From contig CM034100.1 in NCBI GenBank assembly GCA_019914945.1, positions 5,903,209-5,967,208 of the forward strand: 64,000 bases of DNA, written 5' to 3'. The notes under the pieces were generated by a model. It saw nothing but the letters and a program-made list of their open reading frames with translations, did no database searches and was not told the origin of the DNA. Source of the DNA: Typha latifolia (Eukaryota; Streptophyta; Magnoliopsida; Poales; Typhaceae). Shown piece by piece: positions 44,651 to 59,300 of this stretch (position 1 is the first letter of the stretch; every line of letters starts with the position of its first letter). The position numbers and the translations under genes were made by a program.

Positions 44651-46530
44651 AGGGCCTTTGGAGAAATATTAGAGAGCTATAACACAATTATGAATTTCAA
44701 TCCCAATTAATACATTTAGTTCTATTCATATGATAACTTATGAATGGAAAATAAAATGAGAAACTGATTTTAGAGACTTCCAAAAGTTATTTTATTTTTT
44801 TCTGTATTATTTTTTGGTTTAAACATGTTTCCATAATTAAAAAAAGTGAAAAAAAAAACGGTATATATCAATCTTTCCAACTACTACACAACACGAAGAG
44901 CAAGGTAGAGAAAGAGACTTTGGATCATTGGAAAATCCACCCCCTTGGTATTTCCATAGCCACACACATGAACTGTGCCTCTCTTCTCTTTTTCTACTCA
45001 TACGGGATATTTTATTTTTATCTTACAAAAAAAGTCTTATGGGATATTGTGTTGCACATGAAAGTTACCATCCATCCAACACGGCCTAAATACTTGTAAA
45101 CAATGAAGAGGATAAGAAGTTGAGGAAAATAATATAAGAATCGTTGTGACTTCATATCCATTGTGTTACAACTCTATCTATATCCACTACTAATTTTATA
45201 TGGTGTCATAGCCAAGTTATCAAGAGATCTTGAGCTTGAAATGCATATCATTATAACTTCTCATGAGTTGCAACTCAAAAGAAGATCTCCAATTTTGATT
45301 ATTAGACAAAAAAATAAAAAATAAAAGGTATGCAGATACCACTGGAGCATGGTTCCAAGAATAAAAGAACAACCCCATGTGATTTTGACCAAACTAGACC
45401 TTTTTTTTTTTTTTGAAACCTATTTATCTAAATAATCTATTCACCAAACTGAGTACGTGTAAAGTGATCTATTTTGGACAGAATTTGTTAGTATTTTTAC
45501 ACTACTACTAATAATTTAGTATTTTTTTTTTCAAAAATAGACCTATTAATCGTTCTTAGTAGATAAATTGTTAAAGAGACCTATTTTGGTTAAGTACTAT
45601 GTGATTTGGTTTTTGATTAGATTTTATAGTAGAAAAGGACAGTTGGAGAAAGATGCATGTATCTATCCGAAAGGGGAGGCTTAATTTATCCATTCCCTTA
45701 TCCATCTCAAGGCCAATGGTGATATCTCCTATCCACATGTTTTTCCTTTTTAGTGAGGGAAATCCATGGAAGGTTAGAGACAAAATAAGTAAATAAATAA
45801 AATGGGCTCCTCCTATGATTGGACTGGTCAGACAAAAAGTGGGGGAAATTTCTATAAGAAAAAGTTTTAAACTCAAATTTTTATTTGACGATTAACAGGT
45901 GACCCCCTTGCATTTCTAATATTTGTAAATCGCACCCACCTTGTTTTATTTTCTTTCTACAAAATAAGACGAAAATATATTAGTATAAGTTATAGACCAT
46001 TCTAAAGTTAATATCATTTAGGTTTGCTTTGTACCACGTCGACTCCCAGCTAGACAACACTTCGTACATTATGTTAAGCCACGTGTCTCGAAAGAAAGTA
46101 GTTTATAAAACGCTAGCTTTTATATATTTTGGATAATTCAATAGGGGTTCTAACCTCAAATCGATTGAATTTGGGGTGTTACATGCAAAATTCCACGAGT
46201 CGTAATTACAGAAACAAGGCAAGGACTGCACAAGAATTTTATGTTCCAAGTATGACCACCTTGTCCCGAAAAGGTGCATAACGTGGGACCACACAATCGA
46301 CGGCTAGGATTGGCTGAGGGTGTGCCACTTGGCCGTGGGAGATGATAAGGTGACATGAGGACTGGAAGTAGCGCACCGGACCCCCCGGCGCAGTTTAAAG
46401 GGGATGGACATATCCTTTTCCTGCAGTACACGAAGGTGTGCAGTTACTGTTGTTAGCGGTACAACCTATGCCTTTTTGGATCCCCTAAAATCCATCATGG
46501 GGATCATGAAATTTTATCCGTCACCTCTTT
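44651..46530. other. Intergenic DNA and putative promoter of the PP2C/CNB gene
   Basis: AT-rich to about 46000. A GC-richer block at 46240-46440 lies just upstream of the likely transcribed leader and may hold promoter elements. No gene seen; minus-strand open frames here have no family resemblance. Confidence 0.4.
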
Positions 46531-46618
46531 TTCATGGAATTCTATGATCTGGGTCCTTCCTTTTTATTCGTTGGGATCCCAAAGATACGAGCTTTTTCCT
46601 TCTTCTCTAGACCCCGTT

Positions 46619-47253
46619 GTAAGTTTTATCTCTGTTCTTCTTTCAACTCTTGGGTCGGGTGGAAAGGGTTGGATGTTAAGCTTCTTTTAAGATATCATTT
46701 CGTTCGAATTTGGTACGGTTTTGATAGCTAGGAGGACCCTGGAAGAGTTTGTGTACTTGGGAGTTTGAGAGCTGCAAGTTGCAGGAGTATTGGCTTTGTT
46801 CAGTTTGTTTTTTTTTTCTTTTTTCAATTGGTTACCATAGTAGTGGGGACAGAGATGAGCATGTTAGAATGAACAGTGATATTTGATTGCATATAGAGAG
46901 CTTTATTTTTTGTGTGTCTCGGTTCTGTTTCCATTTATACCATACGCAAGGTTGTGTTCATCTATTCGTTTCTTGCATTTTGGCAGAAGATGTTGAGGGA
47001 ATTATGTGAGAATGCTTTTCTTATCAAATTGTTTCTTTAGTTTGTCTTGAAATTTGCTCCTTACACTTCAGGGAATTCGTCAGTTTTGATTTTCGGATCT
47101 TCCAGTAATTTCTGGCAGTGGCAAAGTATTGGCCATTTCTTATAGTTGAGGACAATAGCAGAATCTGATAATTTCTCAGTTTGGTTTTAGCTCTGTTAGT
47201 TAGATTGTTGTCAGGTTTCTGAATGAGCTTTCCACTTGTTATGACTTCTGCAG
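46619..47253 (+). other. Probable 5' UTR intron of the PP2C/CNB gene
   Basis: A consensus donor GTAAGT at 46619 and an acceptor TTCTGCAG at 47246-47253 frame a 635-bp leader intron. The next exon (from 47254) contains the start codon at 47329. Inferred from splice consensus and position. Confidence 0.5.
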
Positions 47254-47328
47254 GATTTTTAAGACAGATACTTACAACTAGTCTTGTTATTTGATGATTC
47301 CTCTGCTTGACAATTTAGTTTCCACTTG

Positions 47329-50300
47329 ATGGGGTGTTTGTATTCCAAGGGATGCCTTGGACAAGTGCCTGACTCCCCAAGAGAATCGAGGGGTAAGGCA
47401 AGTCGAGGAAAGGGTGTAACAGATTCTGGTCTTTCTTCTTCGGATGACCTTGGAGAAGATGAAGACCAATTGAACCAGTTGAGCATAACAAGGGATTCAG
47501 ATGTAGGTATAAACCGTCTCTCAAGAGTTTCGTCACAATTTCTTCCTCCTGAAGGGTCAAGAAAAGTAAGGGTACCTGTTGGGAACTATGATTTGCGATA
47601 TTCCTACTTATCTCAAAGAGGATACTATCCTGAATCGTTGGATAAACCAAACCAAGATAGCTTTTCGATTCATACACCATTTGGGACAAGTCCAGATGAC
47701 CATTTCTTTGGTGTTTTTGATGGGCATGGAGAATATGGAGCTCAGTGCTCCCAATTTGTAAAGCGGAAATTATGTGAAAACCTGCTAAAAAATAGTCGGT
47801 TTCATATTGATGCTGTTGAGGCTTGCCATGCTGCATTTTTGGCAACAAACACACAGCTACATGCAGATAGCCTGGATGACACCATGAGTGGCACTACTGC
47901 AATAACAATTTTGGTGAGAGGTACAACAATATATGTTGCCAATGCAGGTGATTCCAGGGCAGTTATTGCTGAAAGACGGGGAAAGGAGATCGTGGCAGTG
48001 GACCTCTCTATAGATCAGACTCCTTTTCGAACTGATGAGCTTGAGAGGGTCAAGCACTGCGGTGCGAGGGTGCTGACATTAGACCAGATAGAGGGGCTAA
48101 AGAACCCAGATGCACAGTGTTGGGGTACAGAAGAAGGAGATGATGGTGATCCTCCAAGACTTTGGGTGCAGAACGGCATGTATCCAGGTACTGCATTCAC
48201 ACGGAGTATTGGAGATTCTGTTGCCGAATCTATTGGTGTTGTCGCAACGCCTGAAATTTTCATTATGGAGCTCACTCCTAATCATCCATTCTTTGTAATT
48301 GCTAGTGATGGAGTTTTTGAGTTTCTCTCCAGCCAAACTGTAGTTGACATGGTAAGTACTTCCATACCTACAGAAAATCTGCTCATGAAGTTCCAAAATT
48401 TTATTTCAGTAGAGGTTAGAGCTACAATTGTTTTAACTTATTTTACGAGCAGATTGCTTTATTGAGATAGTTGTAACTGTACAAGTGAGTTGAGATTACA
48501 AGAAAATGTATGCACTCGCTGCTGAATCTCTTAGTTGAATTGTGACCCAAGAAGTATAGGTTACTATCCTGTCATTTACTTCTTCAGTTAATTAGATTCT
48601 TCTCTCCTGTTTGGCTGCCTTTCATTGACTAGTGGGCATTGGATGAAAGGGCTGGCAATAGTTGCTCAAGAACAATTGTTCACTTTGTTGGCTGATAATT
48701 TGCCCTATTAAACATACATAGAACAAAATTTTTAAGTCAACTTAGTCTTATATTCTTCTCTTAAATCCTAAGCAAACTATTTGTGGAGGTAAAATTCTCT
48801 TGAGTTGATTCACTTGGTATTCCTTTTTAGATTATCTAGACAGATAATTGTTGTTTCTTTCTGTTGCAAAATGTATGTGTAATACAATTATATACAATTC
48901 TTCCAAAAGAAGCGTAGTGAGGATTAAATTGATCTTAAGCCAATTTGAAAAAAGTGGCTTTGGTGGCTGCTTGAGGGATGACATGATGTAGCAATATCTG
49001 TCGAAGTATCTTGTCAGCAACTAGGCTTCTCTTGGAGTTGGCACAAGATTTTTCTATTTATACTTTCTTATTACAATTTAGATGTACCTGTAGATTGTAA
49101 TCGGCATTGGAAGAAAAAGTGTAGAAGCTCACCTAGGATTTTCCTTAGGCAATACAAAAGTGGAAGCTAACTTGCCACATTCCAACGAACAAATAAAGAC
49201 AGCACAAACATGATTGCATTTCTGAATTATTTCCCTTAAAGTTGATTTATGAAGATAACAGTTATTTAGTTAATGCCTCATTATTGCTGTTATTCTTATT
49301 ACCTTGTTATATACATATGCTCTTCTTTTGAGTTCATGGATATTCATGTTACATCTAAAATATCTTTGCTGATAGATATCCTTTCTCTTCTGCACTTCCA
49401 CCCTTTCTTCATGCTTAGGTCTAACATGTATGTTATGTGAATTATCTCTTACATGCTTGTTTCTTCAAACTGAAGCACATAAAAATGCTTTAAGGTCCTC
49501 TTATCATTCCATTTATTTGCTGGATTTCAGGTTGCTAAATTTCAGGATCCTCGTGATGCATGTGCTGCCATTGTTGCTGAATCGTATCGGCTTTGGCTTC
49601 AATATGAGACTCGTACTGATGATATCACTATTATAGTTGTTCATGTTAATGGGCTAACAGATGTATGGGTTGTCATACATTAATCTTTTCCTTTATAAGT
49701 GGGCGAACTTTTTAATTTTTTATTACCCTGAATTATTCTTTCACCAGATGGAGTCTACTCAAACTGAAAATTCATTAAGACCTTTGCAGCAAGTCATGGA
49801 AGTTGCCGGATCTGAATCTCCATTGAACATAAGTCAGAACTCTAGGAATCGTGCAAGACATGATCTGTCACGTGGACGACTGAGAGCACTTGAAAGTTCC
49901 CTTGAGAATGGTCAAATTTGGATCCCCCCTTCTCCATCACACAGGAAGACATGGGAAGAAGAAGTACTTATACTATATTACATATCTTCAAAAAGTTATA
50001 CTATTTCACTCATAGCAATTTATTGTACTTAGGATTTCTTATTATTATTGATGGATCAGCGTTGAGCAATTTATAAGAACTTCTCCTGATATCCAGGCAC
50101 ATATTGAGAGGGCATTGCGTGACCACTTTCTCTTCAGAAGGCTTACGGATTCTCAGTGCCATGTTTTGCTTGATTGCATGCAACGAATTGAAGTTAAACC
50201 TGGGGATGTAGTTGTGAAGCAGGTAATTTTTCCATCTTCAGTTTCATGTGGATATTCTGTAAACAATAAATTAAATGAAGATTGTAAAATACAGGGTAGT

Positions 50301-53300
50301 GATGGTGACTGCTTTTATGTTGTCGGAAGTGGTGAGTTTGAAGTCCTAGCTACTCAGGTATTTATCTGGCACTTAATGCACCTTCAAATTTTTCTAATTA
50401 TGTAGAAATTTTCTTTTTCGTTTTCTGTTTAAGATTTTGTTAATGATGTTTTAATTGAGCAAATGGGAATGCACGAGAAAGGGTATGTAAAGCATAGGAC
50501 AGTTTCTTTACAAATCAGAGGGTAAGAGCGATGGGAAAAACCTAATGTGATGACTGATGTAGATAGCTTAATTGAATATCTGAAGTTAAAAGAGCAAGAG
50601 AATTAGTGAATGCACATATGAATTCGCCTATCAGATGGTAAATATATACATTCTAAGGTCCATTTTTATCTTCAGCCCTGAGCCGCTAAATACTTGCTTG
50701 GAATACCTATACGACTATGCAGGTAAAATCTGTTTGGTGTTTAGCTAGCAACTTCAAAACTTCAATCAATCTCATCTTTACATACACTATTTATTAATCA
50801 ACTAGAAACATGTATTAGAGATGCTATCTTCTAGAATTATATAATGAAGTGGAAAATGGCAAGGTGGATTGTATGAGAGAGAAGTTTGAGTTGTCATAGT
50901 GAAGGGTGAAATTGGCATTTTAGCAATTAAGGCTCTTTAAGGTCTAATAAACATTGTTGTCCTTATCTATCAACTTAAGTTTTTAGATCAATGGATTATC
51001 TAACATGGTTTTAAAGCCAATTTTTCTAGAGATCATAAGTTCAAACTCTGAACTAGTCTAGCGCCGGTCAATCCCTATTTCATTTATCTATTCTTGTGTG
51101 GTGTGCAGAGACTATACATCCTATTATCTTTTATCTATTCACATGTGGTGTTTAGGAGTCGCACATAAGGAGATGTCTTAAAGTCAATGTACTACAATGC
51201 ATCATGTGAGTAAAGGAAAAATAATGAAATTTGTGAGTTTTAGACTAAGAAGAAGAGTTGGTAGTTATAGTTTCTTGCCTTGGTTTATTAGGGAACATGA
51301 GACAATTTTCAGGACATATGAAGTTTAAGTTGCTGTCAATTGTTTGTTTCAAAGTGAGGATGGAGTTTCAAATTGTTATATATTTTTAAGTATGTAATGA
51401 TTTGGTTGTTCTTCATGGACCATCCTAGCTTCCTTATGGTCACTCCACACTTGGTCGACTTCCTTTTGATATAATTCAGACATGTGGCACAGTAGTATTA
51501 ACCATAAACAAGTTATGGTTATGGACAGTTCTCGCCTATGGTAACATATGCTGAAATTACAATTAGAACAAGTGTATTTTACTAGGGACTAAGAAGGCAA
51601 AGAAGTTCATACAACGTTTACTATTTCTTTGAGGGTGTTAATGTCACGTAAAATATTGGGCCCATCTTGAAAGAGGTTGTGTATATTCCTCTATTTTTTA
51701 TTTATAAAAGAATGGATACTAAAATTGTAAAAGTTAAGGTCCAAAAAGGTTTGGTTGAATAAATGTGTTATTTCACTAATAGGAAGTTGATAATATATTA
51801 AATAATAGCCAGATTTTATAAGGTAACATTTGAACATATTCGATATTCTGTTGGATGAACGCAGAAAATTGAGTTGCCCGCAAACCTACTTATTGAAGTA
51901 AGCGTTTTAGATATTATCACATTTTCTTTGAAATGTAAGTGGGATAAAATTGGAGTATTCTGGTGAGTTTCTTTCGAGATTTGCATATATCTACTATCCT
52001 CATGGTATTTGCAATTCTAAGCTGATAATATGATCTATTAAACAGGAAGAGCAAGGGATGGAAGTGAAAAAGGTGTTGCACCGATATACAGCTGAGAAGC
52101 TTTCCTCCTTTGGAGAGTTAGCACTAATGTGAGATATCTCAGATTTAAACTAGATCCTCCTAATCTGTTTCTTCCACATCAGATTTGGCTATTAATGCCC
52201 TAGTTATGTGCAGGCTTCTCTTTTCTGAATTTGTTGTTGGAGCTTTTATCTTGCTTTTATGATGATAGATTCCACAATGTTTAACATAGGCAAAAGATAA
52301 GTAATGACAGTTGACGGCTGCTCATGCATTACGAAATTAAATAAGCATAAAAAAAGAAAATTTGTATAACGACATGCTATTATAAGATCCTAATGACCTC
52401 ATGATTACATAATCTCTAAATAGTCACTAAGAGATGACAATAGAGCTATTTGGCCTGTCAGGCAAGTTTGTAGTTTAACCCAAATTGACCTCATTATAAT
52501 GGGGCTTATTGCAAATCAACGTTACATGGAAATTGCTATTACTACACAGATATCTGATTGGATTTGACTTCATGTTTTCTATCTTCTTGATAAAAAACCT
52601 AAACACTTACTAGACAAAGAACACTACTAACGGGACCCTTTACGAATTAAAAGATTAGAATGAAACACATACAAATAACATAAATTTAATGTGGAAAGTT
52701 TCTTATCAACCAAGGGTGAAAATCCACGTACCTTTTTCTGTGAGGTAAACCTAAGCACTATAGGTTTAGTGGTTACAAGAACACTTACAAATTGATTGCT
52801 ATTATCCGCAATCGTTGCGATACTGTTTTGCTTGACTTCCTCTTAATACAATGCCTCTTGTGTTTGATTTCCAATCTTGTTAATAATTAAGATTGTAGCT
52901 CAGCCTCAGTGACCCTTGAGGCAATCTTAACTACTTCAATCTTAGACTAAGCAAGCATGCGATGAATCCAACGTCTTCAAGCTTCTAGAATCTCCAAGAG
53001 TACCTCTATCTTTACTCAAGTGTAGCTCAATGCAACCTCCAGAGGTGCCTCTCACCTTTCCTTTTATATCTCTAAAAGGTAGCCTCTAAAAAGACCTAAT
53101 CTGGTCTAATAAGACCGTTCAGAACCGTTCAGACCAGATCTGGAGCATTCGAACAGGTTGAGGTTTTGACTTTATCGCGTTCCAATAGGCTTCGAATGTT
53201 TGAAAGAATTGCCTCTTTGGAAAATTCGGTTCAAACGAGTTTCCAACGTTTGAAGTCTTAAGACATCTGTTCGAATGCCTTTCTCATGTTGGATATAGTT

Positions 53301-56300
53301 AGTTCTTTAAAAAATCATTTGAACGTTTTTTCCACATTGGATATAGTGAACTCTCTAGAAAGTCTCGTTCGAATGTCTATCCCACGTTGGATAACCACTT
53401 GCTCTTTGCTGATACATTTCTTCAAACCATGCATATCACATTCGAACAGAACTGTGTTTTGAAAAACCATTCAAACGCATTTTCAACATTTATGAAAATT
53501 AAACTTCATGGGTAGAAGCCGTTTGAACGGAATGATCTTGTTCGAATGAGAGAGCTTCTTTTAACCATTTGAAGTGCTCTTTCTGTCATCACACGACCTA
53601 GCCTAGTTAGCATTAGAAAAATCTGAAATAATCACGCTAGTGTCAAACGTATACCAAATTTCATGATCAACTGCCCCATTTACATATCTAATAATCCATT
53701 TGACCGTTGAAATGTGTGACTTCTTGGGATCAGATCGATACATAGTACAAACTCCCACACTAAAGACAACTACTGCTTATGAAGCACGCACACCTCCCAC
53801 TAGGAGAGGTGTCAGTGTTGGACATGTGTCTGGAATATTTATAATTAAAAAATAAAAAAAGGGACGTGTGCAGGACACTACTGGGACATGGGCGGAACAC
53901 GATAGTAAAATTGGCTAATCTTTAATGGGTCGGGTTGGGTCAATTTTTGTTCTCCCGAATCCAAAACTTAAACCTAAAACTAACTAACTCTCCAAACCCT
54001 TCCACCCCCTACCCTACCCCACCCCAAAATGAAAACCTAAATCTCTCTTAGCACCAAATCCCTCTCAGTCAAAGACAATAGTGCGCGATGGCGAGCGATT
54101 GTGCAACAGTGAGCCGCTGTGCGACGACGAACGGCTATGCGACAGACGACTACAACGAACGGTGAAATTATCTCTCTCCCTCCTCAAACAGCTTCTCTAT
54201 TCTGCTCTCTCTCTCCCTCCCTCCCAGCAAGTAGCTCCTCTCTCTCTCTCTCTCTCCCCCTCTCTCTCTCTCTCTCTCTCCCCCTCCCTCCCTCTTTGCA
54301 AGCAGCTTTTCTCTCTCTCTCTCCCCCTTCTCGCAAGTAGCTTCTCTCTCTCTCTCTCACTCTTTCTCTACCTCTCTGCTCTCCTTTAAACCCTTTCATA
54401 GTTTTGTTTTTTCTTTTTTTTATATTCCGATAGGGCATTAGGGCTTAAATTTAAATATCTATTGTTTATATTAATTCTAATTAGTGTGATAAATTGATTA
54501 TATTAAATTGAAATATCTGTTGTTAAATTATATTAAAGCCTCTCTGCTCTGTTAAATTAGAGCTTGATGTATACTTTTTAGTTCTTTGAATAATACTTCT
54601 TATAGCTTGATGTATGTGTATTTAACAATATTAGATTGCAAATTTTTACTTTAGATGTATCAATAATATATATATATATATTTATTTATTTATTTATTTA
54701 TTTCGCCGTATCCTATGTCGTGTTCGTGTCCTATATTTTTAAAATTTGCCATGTCGCCGTGTCCTTGCCCGTGCTTCATTGACTACAGCACACTTTCTAT
54801 CATGCTCATATAAAGAGTTTGTTCAATACTTTTCCAGTACTATCTTTACCAAGTTTTGCACTCACACTCATAGGGGTTCTAGGGTGGTTTGCAGATGTCA
54901 ATCCAAATTTTTTAACAAGATTTCTAGCATATTTAGATTGAGAAATGAAAAGCCCATTGCCAAATTAATCAATTTTAACTCCTTCAGTTCATCCATCAAA
55001 CTCATTTCAAATTGACTCTGCATTAACTATGCAAAGTCCTAGCAAGCTTATCAAATGTAGCCACAAACACGATGTCATCTACATAAATCTGAGCTACCAC
55101 AAACTTTCTAAAATCATGACTATAAATAAAATTTTGTTCATTCTCTCTGAGTGAACCTCGACTCTAACAAAAAAGATGCAACTTGTCATACCATACCAAA
55201 CTCTAGGAGCCTATTTCAAGCCATACATGTTTTATTTGCAACTTATACACATGGAAGGAAATTGGGAATTCTCAAAACCTTTTGGTTGCTCAACATACAC
55301 TTCTTTTATGGTCCCATTTAAAGATATATTTTTCACGTTCATTTGAAATAATTTAAAATGCATGACAAGTAAAAGCAAACAGAATGCATATTAATTCAAG
55401 TCTAGCAATAGAAGCAAATGTTTCATGAAAATCTATTCTCTCAATCCGTGTGTATCCCTGAGTTATAAGTCTAGCTTTTTTTGTCTCACAACTACTCCAT
55501 GCTCATTAGTTTTATTTTGAAAAATCCATTTTGTTCCTACAATATTAACATTACTAGGCTTAGGCACAAGAGTCCACACATTATTACATTCAAACTGCTC
55601 TAATTTCATTGTGCATTACATCCACCCATGCATGATCTAACAAAACATCTTTAATATTTTTAGGCTCTACCAATGAAGTGTAACAAAGAAATGTTACCTC
55701 ATTTTTAATCTATCTCCTAGTTTTCATTGGTTCAGCTACGTTGTCAATTACTTACATCAAGGGGTCATGTAGTTTCACTCTAGCGGTTGACTCCAACTCC
55801 TTCTCACTTGATGTGGTCTGTGGCATGCTTGCTACCCGGGTGTCTATGCCTTGATTCCCAATTTCAGCTTCCTCCAAATTGCCTCAGTACATGTAGGATC
55901 AACATCAACTAGTGAGTCAGACACATCCAACGAATTATCATCAATACAACATTAATAGAATCCATTACAGTAGATTAGTGCAAATTATAGACACGATAAG
56001 CTCTACTGGTTTCAGATAGCCCAAGAATATACCTTTGTTGCTTCTGATGTCAAATTTTCCCAAGAGCTCAAGATCACGAAGGATGTAGCATTTACTACCA
56101 AAAATTCTAAAATACTTCAAAATTGGTTTCTTACCTTTTCGAATCTCATAGGCAGTTTGATCTGTGCTAGGCCTTAAGTACACACGTTTAATAACATGCA
56201 CCATGGTATTAACTGCCTTAGTCTAAAATTTTTGACACTTTTTTTGGCATGGAGCATGACAAGTGCTATCTCTTGAACCACTCTACTTTTCTTTCTACTA

Positions 56301-59300
56301 CATTTTGTTGAGATGTTTTGGGTGCAGAATATTTATGTTTTACCTTGAGAGTTGCACAAACTCATGTATAGATCGTTTTCAAAATCTTCACCATGATCTA
56401 AATGGATTCTACCGATCTTAGTGTCTTTTTCATTTTAAATTCTTAGCCAAAGAGTTTTAAAAGATTCAAAGGTGTCATATTTTCCCCGTAGAAAGCTAAC
56501 CCAAGTAAACCTAGAGTAGTCATTGACCATACGGAATATGTATTTCGTAACTCCAATGCTTTTAGTTCTTTTTGGTTCCATTAGTTCTGTATGAACTAAA
56601 TCCAAGGGTTTCTTTGTGGTAAGACAATCTCAAAATAAAGATTATGTATTTATTACCTCAATTTTTGATAATCTAAGAAGATCCTTATGATTTATGTTAC
56701 CTAATTTTTGATGTCACAAGTCAGTTTCATTAAGATATGTAGAATTATAGCTCAATTCATTAGTGGTACCAACACAATAGCAATTATCAGAAGTTCGTAT
56801 GCCACGAATTATTGTTTTACCTTGTTTGCCAAGAATCATGCATTTGTCACTTGAAAAGTGTACCTTGTGATTATCATTGTAGATTTGATTAATGCTCAAC
56901 AATGCTTTTAGCCCTGCAACATACAAAATGTTATCAAGTTTAGGAATACCAGGTGCTACTACACTATCCCTGCCCAAAACTTTTGTACTACTCCCATCTC
57001 CAAAGGTCACAGATCCTCCATCATAATTTTCTAGAGAAGTAAACAAATTCTTATCTCCGGATATATGCCTAGAGCACCCACTATCAAGATACCACATGTC
57101 AAAATTTAAAGTTTTGAAAGCTGTATTAATAACATAGCATTTCATGTCAGTTATTCTAATCCATTTTGCTTTAGTTTTCATGCAATACGTCTGAGTTTTT
57201 TAAATTGTTTTAGAATAAAACAACGATGCCGAATATGTCCAATTACTACAATGGTGACAAGTATGTATAGATTTACTCTTTCTCACCTTGGGTATACTTT
57301 GAGGTGTTTGATTTACCTAATTGTTGACGATGTTTGTGACATTCACTTTCCTTAGCGGTCGTTTAATTTCAACTTTCCGTTCTGGCACGTAATTTTGTTG
57401 TACACCTACAGTCACAAACACCGTCTTTACATTAGATGAATTTTCTTTATATCCAATACCATATTTTTCATTTTCGTATACTTGAGCATCTAAAATTTCA
57501 TCCAACTTCAACTTCCCTTTTAATAGTGTGCTCAATAAATGATCACGTTTTTCCTCAGTTGCTTTGTGTTTGATCAACAGTTCATCCATCTCCATTTTTA
57601 GTCTATCCAAAAGTTGAAGAGATTCCTCTTGCCTCCTCAACTTTCAGCTTATTTGCTTCCAATCCTTTTACCTTACTGATGAGCTTGATGTTAAGCTTCT
57701 TCAATTTATAGGCATCCTTGTACAATTCTTTATAAGCCTTCTATAAAATCATGTTGTTTTCCAAGTTGTAATCATGCAAATCCTACTCACCTGTGCTCAA
57801 GGACTAAAGATTATGATCAGATGACAAAATAGATGCAGTAAAGACAACAGAATTTTTATTTTCAGTTTCAGAACTATCATCATTAGTTTCTTTTGAATCA
57901 TTCAAAGTAGTTTTCATAGCTTTACCTTTGCGTTTTAGACGGTTAGCACACTCATTAGCGATATGATCAAACCCCTGACATTCATAGCACTACCATTTTT
58001 ACCTTTTTGTTTAACATTATTAATTTGACCAATCGAAGTTGTCACTTTATTCTTCACAAAGTTTTAGTGTTAGTTTGACTACTGTTACCTGTCTTAAAAC
58101 TCTTGAAAAATCTATTAAACTTTTCAACAAATAAGGTCGTCATCTCCAGATCAAACTTACACTCATCCTCATTGACTTCATCTATTTTCAATGTAGCTAA
58201 AGCAATCCCCTTTGTTTTTCTAGGTTGACAGAGGACTCATAAGTTTGGAGATTTCCTTCAAGTTCAACTTTAAGGGTATCAACGTCCTTACTTTCCTTTA
58301 ACTTATCTTGGAACCATTCCAAAAGAAACTTAAGAATATTTTTGATCACTTTGCTCTTTGATATCTTTTCACCAAGATTGAAACAAGAGTTCACCACATC
58401 ACTTAGTTTGGCATAAAAATAATCAAAACACTCATGATCTTCCATCCTAAAGTTTTCAAAAGTAGCTAACATCTTTGCAACTTAGACAGTTTAACAGCGG
58501 TAGTTCTCTCATGCATAGTCTCAAGGATGTCAGAGGTGCACACACGACGAAACTCGTTGGGAGTGACACCATTAAAAATAGCATTTATCACCTTACTATT
58601 GAATCCAGAATTTTCATGGTCAATCTTATCCCACCGAGCAATAGGTTTAGCAATGGCATTTCTATTTTTATCAATAAATGTGAGAGATTTATAACCATAA
58701 ATAACAGAAAGCCACATACGTTCATCACTTTAAAAACACTCATATTTTGGCTTTCTAGTTTGGATAATTTGATCCATCGAGTAGAGGAAGTAGATTGTCA
58801 TTCTCCAAGAAGTTTCGTAAGGATCTCTATATAATGTAAAAGTCCTACTCTGATACTAATTAAAAAACTAAACACCTGCTAGACAAAGAACACTATTAAT
58901 AGAACCTTTACAGATTAAAATATTAGAATGAAACACGCACAAACAACACAAATTTAATGTAGAAAAACTCTTATCAACCAACGGTTAAAAAACTACGTAC
59001 CTCTTCTATGAGGTAAAAGCAAGCACTATAGGTTTAGTGGTTACAAGAATACTTATAAATTGATTGATATTATTCGCAATCAGCACGATAGTATTTTGCT
59101 TGACTTCCTCTCGGTACACCGTCTCTTGTGCTTGGTTTCCAACTTTATTGACCCTTAAGGTCGTAGTGCAGCCTCAGTGATTCTTGAGGCAATCTTAAAT
59201 ATCTTCAATCTTGGACTAAACAAGCATGGGATGAATCAAATGTCTTCAAGCTTCTAGCATCTCCAAGAGCACCTCTATCTTCTCTCAAGTGTAGCTTAAT

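Noticed and set aside
47315..47854. 179-codon minus-strand frame opposite the PP2C exon
   Set aside because: The plus strand is a strongly conserved PP2C; this is its antisense shadow.
54081..54438. Ser/Leu-rich and Arg/Glu-rich frames
   Set aside because: Both are translations of the CT-rich simple repeat on opposite strands.
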